45,758 bases of DNA, taken from positions 1 through 45,758 of the forward strand of contig NZ_NEUE01000042.1 in the NCBI RefSeq assembly GCF_002910905.1. The letters are read 5' to 3'. This document shows positions 31,299 to 38,396 of the stretch, piece by piece. Origin of the DNA: Streptomyces sp. SM11 (GTDB taxonomy: Bacteria; Actinomycetota; Actinomycetes; Streptomycetales; Streptomycetaceae). The translations under genes were made by a program, and so were the position numbers. Position 1 is the stretch's first letter, and each line of letters opens with the position of its first letter. Below the pieces are notes generated by a model, which saw nothing but the letters and a program-made list of their open reading frames with translations, ran no database searches and was not told where the DNA came from.

Positions 31299-33602
31299 TT
31301 ATGCGCCGCCCCTCGGCCCGCCAAAGCGAGGCCGGTTGGTTCGGGGTGTCGGTTGCTGCGATCCGCCGCGCCGCTGCTTGATCTCGGCTTCTACGTCGGC
31401 CACCGGCCGGGCGTAGGTCGTACGGGAAATCCGTAGTACCTCGTCGGTGTATCCGGTCGGTTCTACTGGTGGCAGCGTTTTACCGGTGACCGGGCTACTG
31501 ACGCCCTCGCTGGTGGCAATCCGCATCAGGACTTCAAAACGCCCCAGATTCAGGAAATCGTCGGCCGTGACCGAGCGGCCAAACTGCCGGGCAAAGTGTC
31601 CGGCCTCGTCGGCACTGGTTTGGAACACCACGGTTGTACGGGCGTTATTCTTGGTCGATTCCTGGAGGTCGCGCGTCAGTTGTCCGATGTGCTGGTGAGC
31701 TACCGTCATGGCCAGACCCAAACTGCGCGCCTGGGCGAACATGTCATCTGCCGGGATGGGCAGGCCGGTGAAGTCCTGGAATTCATCTAGAACAAGCGTG
31801 GTGGGGTCGAGCGGGTTGGTCGCGCCGCTCTGTACTTCGCTCCACAGTTGGTTAAGAAGCAGGCTTCCAACCAGACCGGCCGTGTCTTTTCCTTGAGTGG
31901 CACGTCCCGTGTTGACGAGCACAATTTTGTTGCCCCGCAGCAGCGCCCGCAGATCCATGGTGCTGTTGCTCTGCCCGATGATGTTTCGCACCGCCCGGCG
32001 GTTGTTGAGCTGCCAGACCCGGTCCATGATCGGCTGGAAGTAAACGTCTCTTTGGGCTCGCGGCATGTTGGTGATGTCCTGCCACCATCCGGCCAGTTCT
32101 TCGACGTGTGAAACACCCCGGATAAGCCGGTCTGAAAACTCGGCCTGGTCGGCCCTGGGAACCGCCAGCGGCCCAATGTCGGCAAACGTCATGGGCGAGG
32201 ATGCGCCCTGGCTCATAAGCAGGGTCAGGATCAGGTGGTAAAAACCTTGGCGCACCCGGACGCCGCGTGCGTCTTGTGGGTACAGGTGGTCAAACAGGCG
32301 CTGGATGTCCGAGGCGACCACGTACGGATTGCCACGCAGGATGTTGAAGCCGACCGGAAAATTGGTGTCGGTTACGTCGAGCAACACGACATCTTGAACG
32401 CGGTGTCTTGGCACGCGGTCGAGGACAGCCTTGTACAGGTCGCCCTTTGATTCGATCAGCACCACTCCGCGGCCAGCCTGCATCGCCTGAACAATTATGT
32501 TACTCAGCAGAGCCGTCTTACCTGAACCTGTCGGGCCAACGATCTGCATGTGCTGCGCTGATTCCACCCGACCAAGCGCCAACGGCCGTTCGTTGCCGGG
32601 AAACGTCGAGCGGGCAAGAATAACGCCGCTTTGGGGAATGGCGGCGGTGGCGGGTAGTTGGCGAGTGCGAGCCCGGGGGATGCCCGCGATATGCAGCCCG
32701 CCTACCGGCCAGGCGAGCAGACTGGCAAGCTCCGACGCTGCCACCTGCGCCGGATAGACCACCAAGCTCTGTGCCTGAACGGTCCGTTTCATCGCACCGC
32801 GCGATGTCACCAGACGCTTCTTGAAGCCGTTGTACGGCCCGCCAACGCTCCGCAGGGCATTACGGATGGGCGTCAGCAATCCGAGGGCGTGACGCTTGTT
32901 ATGGCCCTTGGCCGCCAACCGCAGCACCCCGATGAAGTTCGGTTCACTGAGCTTGGCCCGTCGGTCGGCGATCTCGTCACGTCCGGCCGTCCTGGTGCCG
33001 CCGAGCAGTTGGCCTGTGACGCTGTAATGCGTGCTGACTACCTCGCGCCCCTGGGGCGGTTGGCGCTGCCGGACAGCCGGAGCCACCACCCACTGAAAAA
33101 GGAGTCGTTCACCACGCGACAGGCCGGTCATGGCGGTCAGCAGGCTGCTTGCCACGGTCTCGGCGCCCTGGACATCGAGCGTGCGGGTTGGGTTGGTGTG
33201 GCCCAACTCAACGGCCGTGGTCCAGTCGTGGTCTGGCTCGTCTTCTTCGGGCGTCACCGTGATGCCCGGCACCAACGTCCGTAGCTGCGGCACGATGAAC
33301 CGCTCTTGGTCCTTCGGCACCAACAGCCGGTGCACGATGCCGCGTTCGTCGGCCCGCACCTCGAACACCACTGATGGCAGACCAACCAACCGACGTGGCC
33401 CGGTATGCAGGGTGCCGCTTACCCGCCTGATCCACTCGACTACTTGGGCGGTGGCCAGGTCGGATGGGAACGTCAGCCGGTAAGAGACACGGCCGGTGTC
33501 AGTTTCGCGCATGAGCATGAGTCCCAAGAAGATGACGCCCGCGAGGAGCGCCAGAGCGAATAGGGGTAGTGCTGCTGTAGTTAAACTCATGCCATATTTC
33601 AT
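31299..33602 (-). CDS. VirD4/HerA-type conjugation ATPase (type IV coupling-protein-like)
   Basis: A 767-residue membrane-anchored DNA-pumping ATPase. One N-terminal membrane helix (about residues 8-31); a ~300-residue N-terminal region without clear homology; Walker A GPTGSGKT (356-363); GVVLIESKGDLYK; Walker B TLVLDEFQDF (about 602-611); and the downstream Gln/Arg sensor region VAHQHIGQLTRDLQESTKNN and FARQFGRSVTADDFL typical of TraG/TraD/VirD4 C-terminal parts. It forms a hexamer that would move DNA through a membrane pore. The gene is in the minus-strand operon with several small membrane proteins. It is not a FtsK/TraB translocase (no gamma domain or KOPS reader is visible). Confidence 0.88.
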   Translation of the reverse strand: MKYGMSLTTAALPLFALALLAGVIFLGLMLMRETDTGRVSYRLTFPSDLATAQVVEWIRRVSGTLHTGPRRLVGLPSVVFEVRADERGIVHRLLVPKDQERFIVPQLRTLVPGITVTPEEDEPDHDWTTAVELGHTNPTRTLDVQGAETVASSLLTAMTGLSRGERLLFQWVVAPAVRQRQPPQGREVVSTHYSVTGQLLGGTRTAGRDEIADRRAKLSEPNFIGVLRLAAKGHNKRHALGLLTPIRNALRSVGGPYNGFKKRLVTSRGAMKRTVQAQSLVVYPAQVAASELASLLAWPVGGLHIAGIPRARTRQLPATAAIPQSGVILARSTFPGNERPLALGRVESAQHMQIVGPTGSGKTALLSNIIVQAMQAGRGVVLIESKGDLYKAVLDRVPRHRVQDVVLLDVTDTNFPVGFNILRGNPYVVASDIQRLFDHLYPQDARGVRVRQGFYHLILTLLMSQGASSPMTFADIGPLAVPRADQAEFSDRLIRGVSHVEELAGWWQDITNMPRAQRDVYFQPIMDRVWQLNNRRAVRNIIGQSNSTMDLRALLRGNKIVLVNTGRATQGKDTAGLVGSLLLNQLWSEVQSGATNPLDPTTLVLDEFQDFTGLPIPADDMFAQARSLGLAMTVAHQHIGQLTRDLQESTKNNARTTVVFQTSADEAGHFARQFGRSVTADDFLNLGRFEVLMRIATSEGVSSPVTGKTLPPVEPTGYTDEVLRISRTTYARPVADVEAEIKQRRGGSQQPTPRTNRPRFGGPRGGA

Positions 33603-33664
33603 TTTCCCACGTCAGCATGAGTTTTTGGTGTGTAGTTTTTACACCCGTCGAGCGTGACCGGTGG

Positions 33665-33823
33665 CTACCACCGGGTGATCTTGTAGTAGATGAACCCCAT
33701 GGCCACAACGACCACCAGGGCGCCCACGATGTACGGAATCAGCGGCTCGACCGCCAACCACAGAATGCGGATCGTGAAGGCTGCGAGCAGCAGCGTGAAC
33801 AGAAAACTTCGGGCCTTGCGCAT
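33665..33823 (-). CDS. Small membrane protein, 52 residues
   Basis: Too short for usual gene finders. From ATG 33823 it reads MRKARSFLFTLLLAAFTIRI then LWLAVEPLIPYIVGALVVVV and AMGFIYYKITRW: two membrane helices with basic ends. AAGAGGAGCGACCCC ahead of the ATG is a very strong ribosome site, which is the main support. It lies 62 bp upstream of the ATPase gene and is likely a small transfer-apparatus membrane component. No family recognised. Confidence 0.78.
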   Translation of the reverse strand: MRKARSFLFTLLLAAFTIRILWLAVEPLIPYIVGALVVVVAMGFIYYKITRW

Positions 33824-33959
33824 GGGGTCGCTCCTCTTACGGGTGTAGGTGTACGGGGGTGAGTCCGGCCGACCTACGGGCAGCGGCCGGCGTGCGGTAG
33901 GTGGCGGGCAGCAAGCGGCCCGGCCCCATGTACGGGTGGACCAGGTGGGAGTGGCGCTG

Positions 33960-33977
33960 GCTTAGGCGTCCCTAAGC
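33960..33977. repeat. Short inverted repeat in the 205-bp gap upstream of the small membrane gene
   Basis: GCTTAGG (33960-33966) / CCTAAGC (33971-33977), 4-nt loop. The remaining gap (33824-34028) shows only GGCCGG-rich sequence with no gene. Confidence 0.6.
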
Positions 33978-34028
33978 TGCCTTCTTCTACCTGGGCACGG
34001 ATGCGTACGTGAGAGCCGGGCCGCTTCG

Positions 34029-34295
34029 CTACGGGTGCTTACTGTCCTTCTTCTTGGCTTCGTCCTCGGCGTCCAGCTCAGCGAGGACTTCAATGACGAT
34101 TGGCCGGTCTTCCGCCGGGCGGCTGCGGAGCCAGGTGGTTATTTCGTGCTTGTGCCGCGCGCGGATGGCTTGGACCGAGGTGCTGTTCTTGTCGCGGTGG
34201 TAGAGCCAGATGAACAACACCACCAGCGCCACGACGAGCGCCGTACCGCCGCCGTCCGCCGCAGCTTGGCCGGACTCGGAGAGGGATTGGAGCAT
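34029..34295 (-). CDS. Small membrane protein of the transfer operon
   Basis: An 88-residue protein: short N terminus (LQSLSESGQAAADGGGT), one membrane helix (ALVVALVVLFIWLYHR) and a charged cytosolic C-terminal domain of about 50 residues (VQAIRARHKHEITTWLRSRP... ending KKKDSKHP). ATG 34295 has GGGAGGTAACCCGCC; the TAA inside that site is the stop of the gene before it. Unknown function; it probably anchors or regulates the transfer ATPase. Confidence 0.7.
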   Translation of the reverse strand: MLQSLSESGQAAADGGGTALVVALVVLFIWLYHRDKNSTSVQAIRARHKHEITTWLRSRPAEDRPIVIEVLAELDAEDEAKKKDSKHP

Positions 34296-34301
34296 GGCGG
34301 G

Positions 34302-34559
34302 TTACCTCCCTTCGTGGCTGTGGTGGTCCTCAGCAAACTGGCGCAGGTTGCGCTGACGGGCCACTCGGCGCATCGCGTGCATGGTGTTGTACTTGCGGAC
34401 CCGCATTTGGATCTCGCGTTCCCTGATCGCGTCTTGCGTTCGCTGCCACCGTCGCTTGGCATCCCTCTTTTCCTCAAACTTCTCGTAGAGATAGCAGCCG
34501 CCAAGCAAGAGGAAGCTGGGGAGCAAGAAGATGAGGAATGCGAAGTGATCGCTGTTCAT
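34302..34559 (-). CDS. Small single-pass membrane protein
   Basis: An 85-residue protein: N-terminal membrane helix (HFAFLIFLLPSFLLLGGCYL) with a possible lipobox-like LLGGC that is more likely part of the helix, then a long basic helical tail (EKFEEKRDAKRRWQRTQDAI..., MRRVARQRNLRQFAEDHH). ATG 34559 abuts the stop of the preceding gene (TAAATG), so translation is coupled. A basic cytosolic tail suits DNA or coupling-protein contact; no family recognised. Confidence 0.7.
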   Translation of the reverse strand: MNSDHFAFLIFLLPSFLLLGGCYLYEKFEEKRDAKRRWQRTQDAIREREIQMRVRKYNTMHAMRRVARQRNLRQFAEDHHSHEGR

Positions 34560-34886
34560 TTACAGCCCCAACCCATTGCCGAAGCTGCGCAGATCCCGGG
34601 CCGTCTCGCGGGTGAAGTCGCTGACCAACTTGCTCAGCTCCTGGGTGAGGTAGGGGTCACCGGCCGACAGTTGACGGGCCAGACTCACGACGTCGGTGAC
34701 GTCGTGCAGTGCGCCTTCGGTCAGGCGCAGTCGCAGGGCGGCGGTGAACTCCTGCTTCTTGGCCTCGTAGAGAAGGGCGTCACGGTCCTGTTCGGCCCGG
34801 CGCACGAGGTCTCGTTGCTGCTTGGTCGGACGGGGTCGGCGCTCCGGCTGGTTGCCGTAGCTGCCGAGGGTGAGGTCGGTTCCCAT
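34560..34886 (-). CDS. First gene of transfer operon, hypothetical helical protein
   Basis: A 108-residue soluble protein: disordered start, then helices RPRPTKQQRDLVRRAEQDRD, ALLYEAKKQEFTAALRLRLT and LTQELSKLVSDFTRETARDL, ending RSFGNGLGL. ATG 34886 has AAGGACCAGAGCACC. A minus-strand promoter TTGACC-18 bp-TAGCTT lies ~70-100 bp upstream. As leader of the operon that holds the coupling ATPase it may be an accessory or control protein; the sequence does not tell which. Confidence 0.7.
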   Translation of the reverse strand: MGTDLTLGSYGNQPERRPRPTKQQRDLVRRAEQDRDALLYEAKKQEFTAALRLRLTEGALHDVTDVVSLARQLSAGDPYLTQELSKLVSDFTRETARDLRSFGNGLGL

Positions 34887-34983
34887 GGTGCTCTGGTCCT
34901 TCTTCCTTGTTGGGCAGGCCAGTTGGACCCGGCGGGGCTTGGCGTGAGGTGACGCCTCCAAGCTAGGGCGCGCCCCAACCTTT

Positions 34984-35025
34984 GGTCAACCCCAACGTTC
35001 GGCGGGCCCCAGTTTTAGGTTGACC
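34984..35025. promoter_or_regulatory. Divergent promoter region with GGTCAACC/GGTTGACC inverted repeat
   Basis: GGTCAACC (34984-34991) and GGTTGACC (35018-35025) form a perfect 8-bp inverted repeat with a 26-bp spacer between the divergent transfer operon and the TetR gene. On the minus strand TTGACC with TAGCTT 18 bp on forms a promoter for the operon; the plus-strand TTGACC could be the -35 of the tetR gene but its -10 is not clear. Confidence 0.6.
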
Positions 35026-35047
35026 TTATGTGGGTTACGCTAGGCGC

Positions 35048-35782
35048 ATGACCGATGAAGAACTTGGACCAAGGCAGCGGGCAGCAGAGACGAAGCGACG
35101 CCGGACAAGGGAGGCGATCATCAACGGGACGCTCGACTTGTATGACAACCAGAAGCAGGGTGACTACACCCTTGAACAGATCGCCGAGGCGGCAGGCGTC
35201 AGTGCGGCCACGATTGCGAACCACTTTCCAACTAAGTTTGACGTCTTGGATGCGGCGTATGTACGTCTAATCTCGCCACTCGTCAATACAATCGTGGAGG
35301 CGCAGAGTGCTGGCGTCTATAAGCCCAACGACGGTACTGATGAGTTGGTTCGATTCGTCTACACCGCAACGCGAATCAGCTATGAGCACCGTGCACTGAC
35401 AACTGCCATGGTGAAAGCATTCTTTGAGCTTCCCCCCGCCGAGAGTGCAATAGGATATGACGGCGAGCAGTCCTCAATCAGGCGAGAGCCTGTTGGCTTC
35501 TATCTCGCCGCGGGACTATCTCGCGTACTAACGGTAGACCCATTCGGATCGGCGCTTCGCAACACGCAGCGCTGGGGTATGTCTGCGCCGTTGGCGCGCA
35601 CGCTTAGCGACATAATCCTCATAAATCTCTTCTACGATCCTGACGAAGAGGCGGTAATGCGTATTACCGAAAAAGTGTGCCAAATGGCGGTAGGTCTTAT
35701 TCTTCTCGAAAATCCAGGTGACAGCCTCAAAGAAAAGATCGAACACGAAAAGAAATCAAATCGCTACCGATCGAGAGGGTAA
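35048..35782 (+). CDS. TetR-family regulator, divergent from the transfer operon
   Basis: A 244-residue protein. The N-terminal TetR HTH spans about residues 12-62: TREAIINGTLDLYDNQKQGD, YTLEQIAEAAGVSAATIANH and FPTKFDVLDAAY. The C-terminal ligand domain is helical and lacks known markers. ATG 35048 has no strong Shine-Dalgarno; a GTG at 35030 would add six residues. Read divergently from the transfer operon with the inverted repeat at 34984-35025 between them, it is the obvious candidate repressor of that operon. The last 20 residues are Lys/Glu/Arg rich. Confidence 0.85.
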   Translation: MTDEELGPRQRAAETKRRRTREAIINGTLDLYDNQKQGDYTLEQIAEAAGVSAATIANHFPTKFDVLDAAYVRLISPLVNTIVEAQSAGVYKPNDGTDELVRFVYTATRISYEHRALTTAMVKAFFELPPAESAIGYDGEQSSIRREPVGFYLAAGLSRVLTVDPFGSALRNTQRWGMSAPLARTLSDIILINLFYDPDEEAVMRITEKVCQMAVGLILLENPGDSLKEKIEHEKKSNRYRSRG

Positions 35783-35823
35783 CGGTAATTCGTCTTGGGT
35801 GGCATTGCTTTACCCTTGAACTA

Positions 35824-35852
35824 TTGCGTTATTCAACAAAATGTGATATAAA
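35824..35852 (+). promoter_or_regulatory. Promoter of the second TetR gene
   Basis: TTGCGT (35824-35829), 17-bp spacer, TATAAA (35847-35852). The transcript would start near 35859 and carry a ~110-nt leader with a long hairpin. Confidence 0.65.
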
Positions 35853-35888
35853 TAGACACAGATTGCCCCATTTCAAGGCAATTGCCCG

Positions 35889-35965
35889 CTCTCCTAATCG
35901 GATAGGGCGCTCCGTCAAGCAAGCCGCTGGTTGCTGGCGCGCCCTATCCGAACGACACAGGAGAG
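35889..35965 (+). promoter_or_regulatory. Leader hairpin that can mask the Shine-Dalgarno of the second TetR gene
   Basis: TCGGATAGGGCGC (35898-35910) pairs exactly with its complement (35939-35951), loop 28 nt. Outside that stem CTCTCCT (35889-35895) is complementary to AGGAGAG (35959-35965), which is the ribosome site of the GTG at 35970. The fold would hold the ribosome site closed. Confidence 0.75.
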
Positions 35966-35969
35966 ACGC

Positions 35970-36548
35970 GTGTCAGAAGAATTGACCCCCCAGCAGCGCG
36001 CCGCCCGCACGAAACGGATGCGCTCTATTAACCAGACCGTCGAGGCGGCGCACGTCCTGTTCGATGCACACGGCTGGTACGGCGTAACCATCGAGGACGT
36101 CGCCAAGGAGTCGGGCGTAAGTACTGCAACCATCAGCACCTACTTCCCGACCAAGCAAGATGTCGTCATCGGCGCATACGCATCAACCCTCATTCCGGTT
36201 ACGGAAAGAGCTGATGCGGAGCAAGAGCCTCGCGACGCGATGATTGGTCTCGTGACGGAGCTTGCCGACGCAACGCTTGCATCTCCCGCACTGGCCATCG
36301 CGCTGCTTCCCGCATGTCGCGACATTAAGCCGAGTGGCACAGCATCCGTGACCACCGAGATGACAACGGTCGGCTTCAACAGGCTCGCCGAACTTCTCGG
36401 TCGTCTGTTGCAAAGCTATCGGAACAGCGATGACAACCTCACGGAAGTCGCCGAGTTCTACCTGTCGGGTCTGCTGGCGTGGGTACTCAAGCATCCGGAT
36501 CGTTCTGGCGATGACGCCGCAACGCTCGCCCTGTCCCAGCTCCTCTGA
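35970..36548 (+). CDS. Second TetR-family regulator
   Basis: A 192-residue TetR protein. The HTH lies at about residues 15-60: INQTVEAAHVLFDAHGWYGV, TIEDVAKESGVSTATISTYF and PTKQDVVIGAYAS. GTG 35970 follows CAGGAGAGACGC, and the Shine-Dalgarno sits in a leader hairpin. The helical ligand domain (LVTELADATLASPALAIALL and so on) resembles the first TetR (35048) only in general plan. It is followed by a terminator. Target unknown; being on the element and not divergent from other genes, it may control itself or the HATPase block. Confidence 0.85.
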   Translation: MSEELTPQQRAARTKRMRSINQTVEAAHVLFDAHGWYGVTIEDVAKESGVSTATISTYFPTKQDVVIGAYASTLIPVTERADAEQEPRDAMIGLVTELADATLASPALAIALLPACRDIKPSGTASVTTEMTTVGFNRLAELLGRLLQSYRNSDDNLTEVAEFYLSGLLAWVLKHPDRSGDDAATLALSQLL

Positions 36549-36576
36549 CACAGCCACCCCGCACCCCCAACGATGA

Positions 36577-36614
36577 ACACCCCGTGTCCGTTGGTCGGTC
36601 GCGGGGTGTTTTTC
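36577..36614 (+). terminator. Terminator after the second TetR gene
   Basis: ACACCCCG (36577-36584) / CGGGGTGT (36602-36609), then TTTTTCATT. Placed 29 bp after the stop. Confidence 0.85.
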
Positions 36615-36703
36615 ATTCTCGACCCCGTAGAACCACCCAACCAACCCCACGCCGGCCCCAGCCCCTTGGTCCCCGCCACCATCCCAACCCATCCGCACAC
36701 ACA

Positions 36704-36742
36704 GAAGCGCCGCCCCCATCCCCTCGGACAAGGCGGCGCTTC
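36704..36742 (-). terminator. Hairpin terminator for the HATPase block
   Basis: GAAGCGCCGCC (36704-36714) / GGCGGCGCTTC (36732-36742), perfect 11-bp stem, 17-nt loop, 39 bp beyond the stop of the gene at 36782 on the minus strand. Confidence 0.8.
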
Positions 36743-36781
36743 GTCGTGCAGTGGTCCGTTCGACCTGGGCGAGGTGCCCGG

Positions 36782-37366
36782 TCACACTAAATTCCGCAAC
36801 CCATCCAACACCCGTTGCATCAGGGCGGTAGCAGCCTGCTCCTTCGTCGGGCCGGGTGGTGGGTTGAATCCTTCTGGGATGCGGAGCACCAGGGTGGAGC
36901 CGTCCAGTGCCGGACTGGGCAGCGTCGGCAGCGGCAGCATGGCCCACACGATCTTTCCGCCCGCAGGTGGCCAGTAGGTCCCCCAGTCCTTCACGAGGGC
37001 TTCGACCAGATGGAGACCGCGCCCACCTTCGGCGGTGTCGTCGGTGGGTTGAGGCACGGGGACCAAGTGACTGCGGTCCCATACCTCGACGTACAGCGCA
37101 TCCCCCATAGCGCGGAGCTGCACGGCAATCACGTGGTGGGTCGTTACCTCCCACGGCTTCGGGTCACGGCCGTAAAAGCCGGTCGCCTTGACGGCGTTAC
37201 TGACCAGCTCGCTTACGACGAGCGAGCAGTCCGGGGCGTGGTCATCCAGCTTCCAGTGGTCAAGGGTGGCCCGGACAAACGCCCGCGACACCGACACGGC
37301 CGACGCGGTGGCTACGAGGTAGATCCGGGACACGTGCAGGGTGCGGACGTGGTAGGCGGTGGTCAC
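36782..37366 (-). CDS. HATPase (RsbW-like) ATP-binding protein, 3' gene of block
   Basis: A 194-residue protein of the HATPase_c_2 family. N box VVSELVSNAVKATGF (about 49-64), a DRSHLVPVP segment and G1/G2 boxes GGRGLHLVEALVKDWG. In Streptomyces such small stand-alone kinases/anti-sigma-like proteins often lie beside XRE/DUF397 genes. The GTG 37366 overlaps the previous stop (GTGA). A C-terminal extension of ~50 residues (TLPSPALDGSTLVLRIPEGF onward) is unusual for RsbW-like proteins. Whether it phosphorylates a partner is not visible. Confidence 0.8.
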   Translation of the reverse strand: MTTAYHVRTLHVSRIYLVATASAVSVSRAFVRATLDHWKLDDHAPDCSLVVSELVSNAVKATGFYGRDPKPWEVTTHHVIAVQLRAMGDALYVEVWDRSHLVPVPQPTDDTAEGGRGLHLVEALVKDWGTYWPPAGGKIVWAMLPLPTLPSPALDGSTLVLRIPEGFNPPPGPTKEQAATALMQRVLDGLRNLV

Positions 37367-37749
37367 GTCGTCTCACCGCCGCATATGTCGAGTGGCTGGC
37401 ACTCCGGGACGTCCCTGTCTGGCCGTGCGCACCACACCCGCCCCTGTATGACGTCCTCAATGACGGACTGCATCACGTGGGACAGGGCGGGCAGCGAGTG
37501 CAGGTGGCGGTAGTCCGGCACGACCACGTCACGGACGCCGTGGCGGTTGCAGCTACCAACCAACTCGTCCCACGCGGTGGTATGGAGCCACCGGCGCTCG
37601 ACAAACACCTCGGCCAGGTGAAAGTGGTTGTCCCACGCCCAGCGCAGCAACTGTCCGCTGGTCATGAGGAGTTCTTCGGGGTCGAGTTCAGGTAGAGCCC
37701 GGATGTAGCCGTAGATGGGGGGCTTCATCCGAGCCGGCTCGGCGCTCAC
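37363..37749 (-). CDS. Small resolvase-like protein between two HATPase genes
   Basis: A 128-residue protein: IYGYIRALPELDPEELLMTS at the N terminus has the Tyr-x-Arg strand of the resolvase fold but lacks the catalytic Ser (YIRAL instead of YxRvS). ERRWLHTTAWDELVGSCNRH and VRDVVVPDYRHLHSLPALSH match the later strands and helices of that fold. It is therefore a catalytically dead resolvase-like domain. It overlaps both neighbours (GTGA on each side), making a coupled three-gene unit. Function unknown, probably regulatory. Confidence 0.65.
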   Translation of the reverse strand: MSAEPARMKPPIYGYIRALPELDPEELLMTSGQLLRWAWDNHFHLAEVFVERRWLHTTAWDELVGSCNRHGVRDVVVPDYRHLHSLPALSHVMQSVIEDVIQGRVWCARPDRDVPECQPLDICGGETT

Positions 37750-38186
37750 CGCTCGGCCTCCCTGTCGCCTGGGGTGGTCGGCTGAGTCAGGAGGACTTCG
37801 GCCCAGACGCTCTTGCCAATGACACGGGGGATCACGCCCCAGCGGGTAGAGAGTGCGGCCACGACGACCAGGCCCCGACCGCGTTCGGGATTGTCGCCGT
37901 TCGGTGAAACGGGCCGGATCAGTCGGGGCGTGCCGCTGGCTGCGTCGCGGACTTCAATGCGCAACCGGTCGGGCAGCAGCCGGTAGGTGACGTGGACCTG
38001 GCTGCCACGTCCGGTGGTGCCGTGGATCACGGCGTTGGTGACGAGTTCGGAGACGACCGCTTCAACGGTGTCGGCTAGGTCGGGGTGGTGCCAGTCGGTG
38101 GTTAACCGGCGTGCGTCGGTGCGGGCGGCACGTACAGATGCGCGCTGACGTCGGTAACGGGCTTGCTCTGTTCTCTGGACAGTCAC
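37746..38186 (-). CDS. HATPase (RsbW-like) ATP-binding protein, 5' gene of block
   Basis: A 146-residue HATPase_c_2 protein. N box VVSELVTNAVIHGTTGRG, RIEVRDAASGTPR, G1 box NPERGRGLVVVAALSTRWGV. Length and boxes match Streptomyces anti-sigma-like kinases. GTG 38186 has AAAGGGGCATAC. It is divergent from the XRE gene, with a perfect inverted repeat in the shared region, and its stop overlaps the next gene (GTGA). In the known XRE/DUF397/HATPase sets the kinase is thought to work with the DUF397 protein; here that is inferred. Confidence 0.85.
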   Translation of the reverse strand: MTVQRTEQARYRRQRASVRAARTDARRLTTDWHHPDLADTVEAVVSELVTNAVIHGTTGRGSQVHVTYRLLPDRLRIEVRDAASGTPRLIRPVSPNGDNPERGRGLVVVAALSTRWGVIPRVIGKSVWAEVLLTQPTTPGDREAER

Positions 38187-38286
38187 GTATGCCCCTTTAT
38201 TTGCCTCTTGGGGTGGCTTGCCCGTGATCCATCCCAGGGGGTACGGGGTCACGCATCGCCACAGTAGGTACTGTGCATCTTGGAGT

Positions 38287-38315
38287 ACCCAAAGTGTCAA
38301 GTCCCCACTTTGGGT
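38287..38315. promoter_or_regulatory. Operator-like inverted repeat between XRE and HATPase genes
   Basis: ACCCAAAGTG (38287-38296) and CACTTTGGGT (38306-38315), perfect 10-bp arms, 9-nt spacer. It lies 82 bp before the XRE start (38397) and 101 bp before the HATPase start (38186), in the divergent promoter. Confidence 0.75.
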
Positions 38316-38396
38316 GGTAACTAGAGGCGGTTGCCGCCACAGCGCGGGGACGGCACACTTGACCTGCGGGAAGTAGCGAGGGAGGGGGCGCACTCG

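Noticed and set aside
37363..37749. A second active resolvase on the element
   Set aside because: The catalytic serine is missing and the protein is only 128 residues, with no DNA-binding domain.
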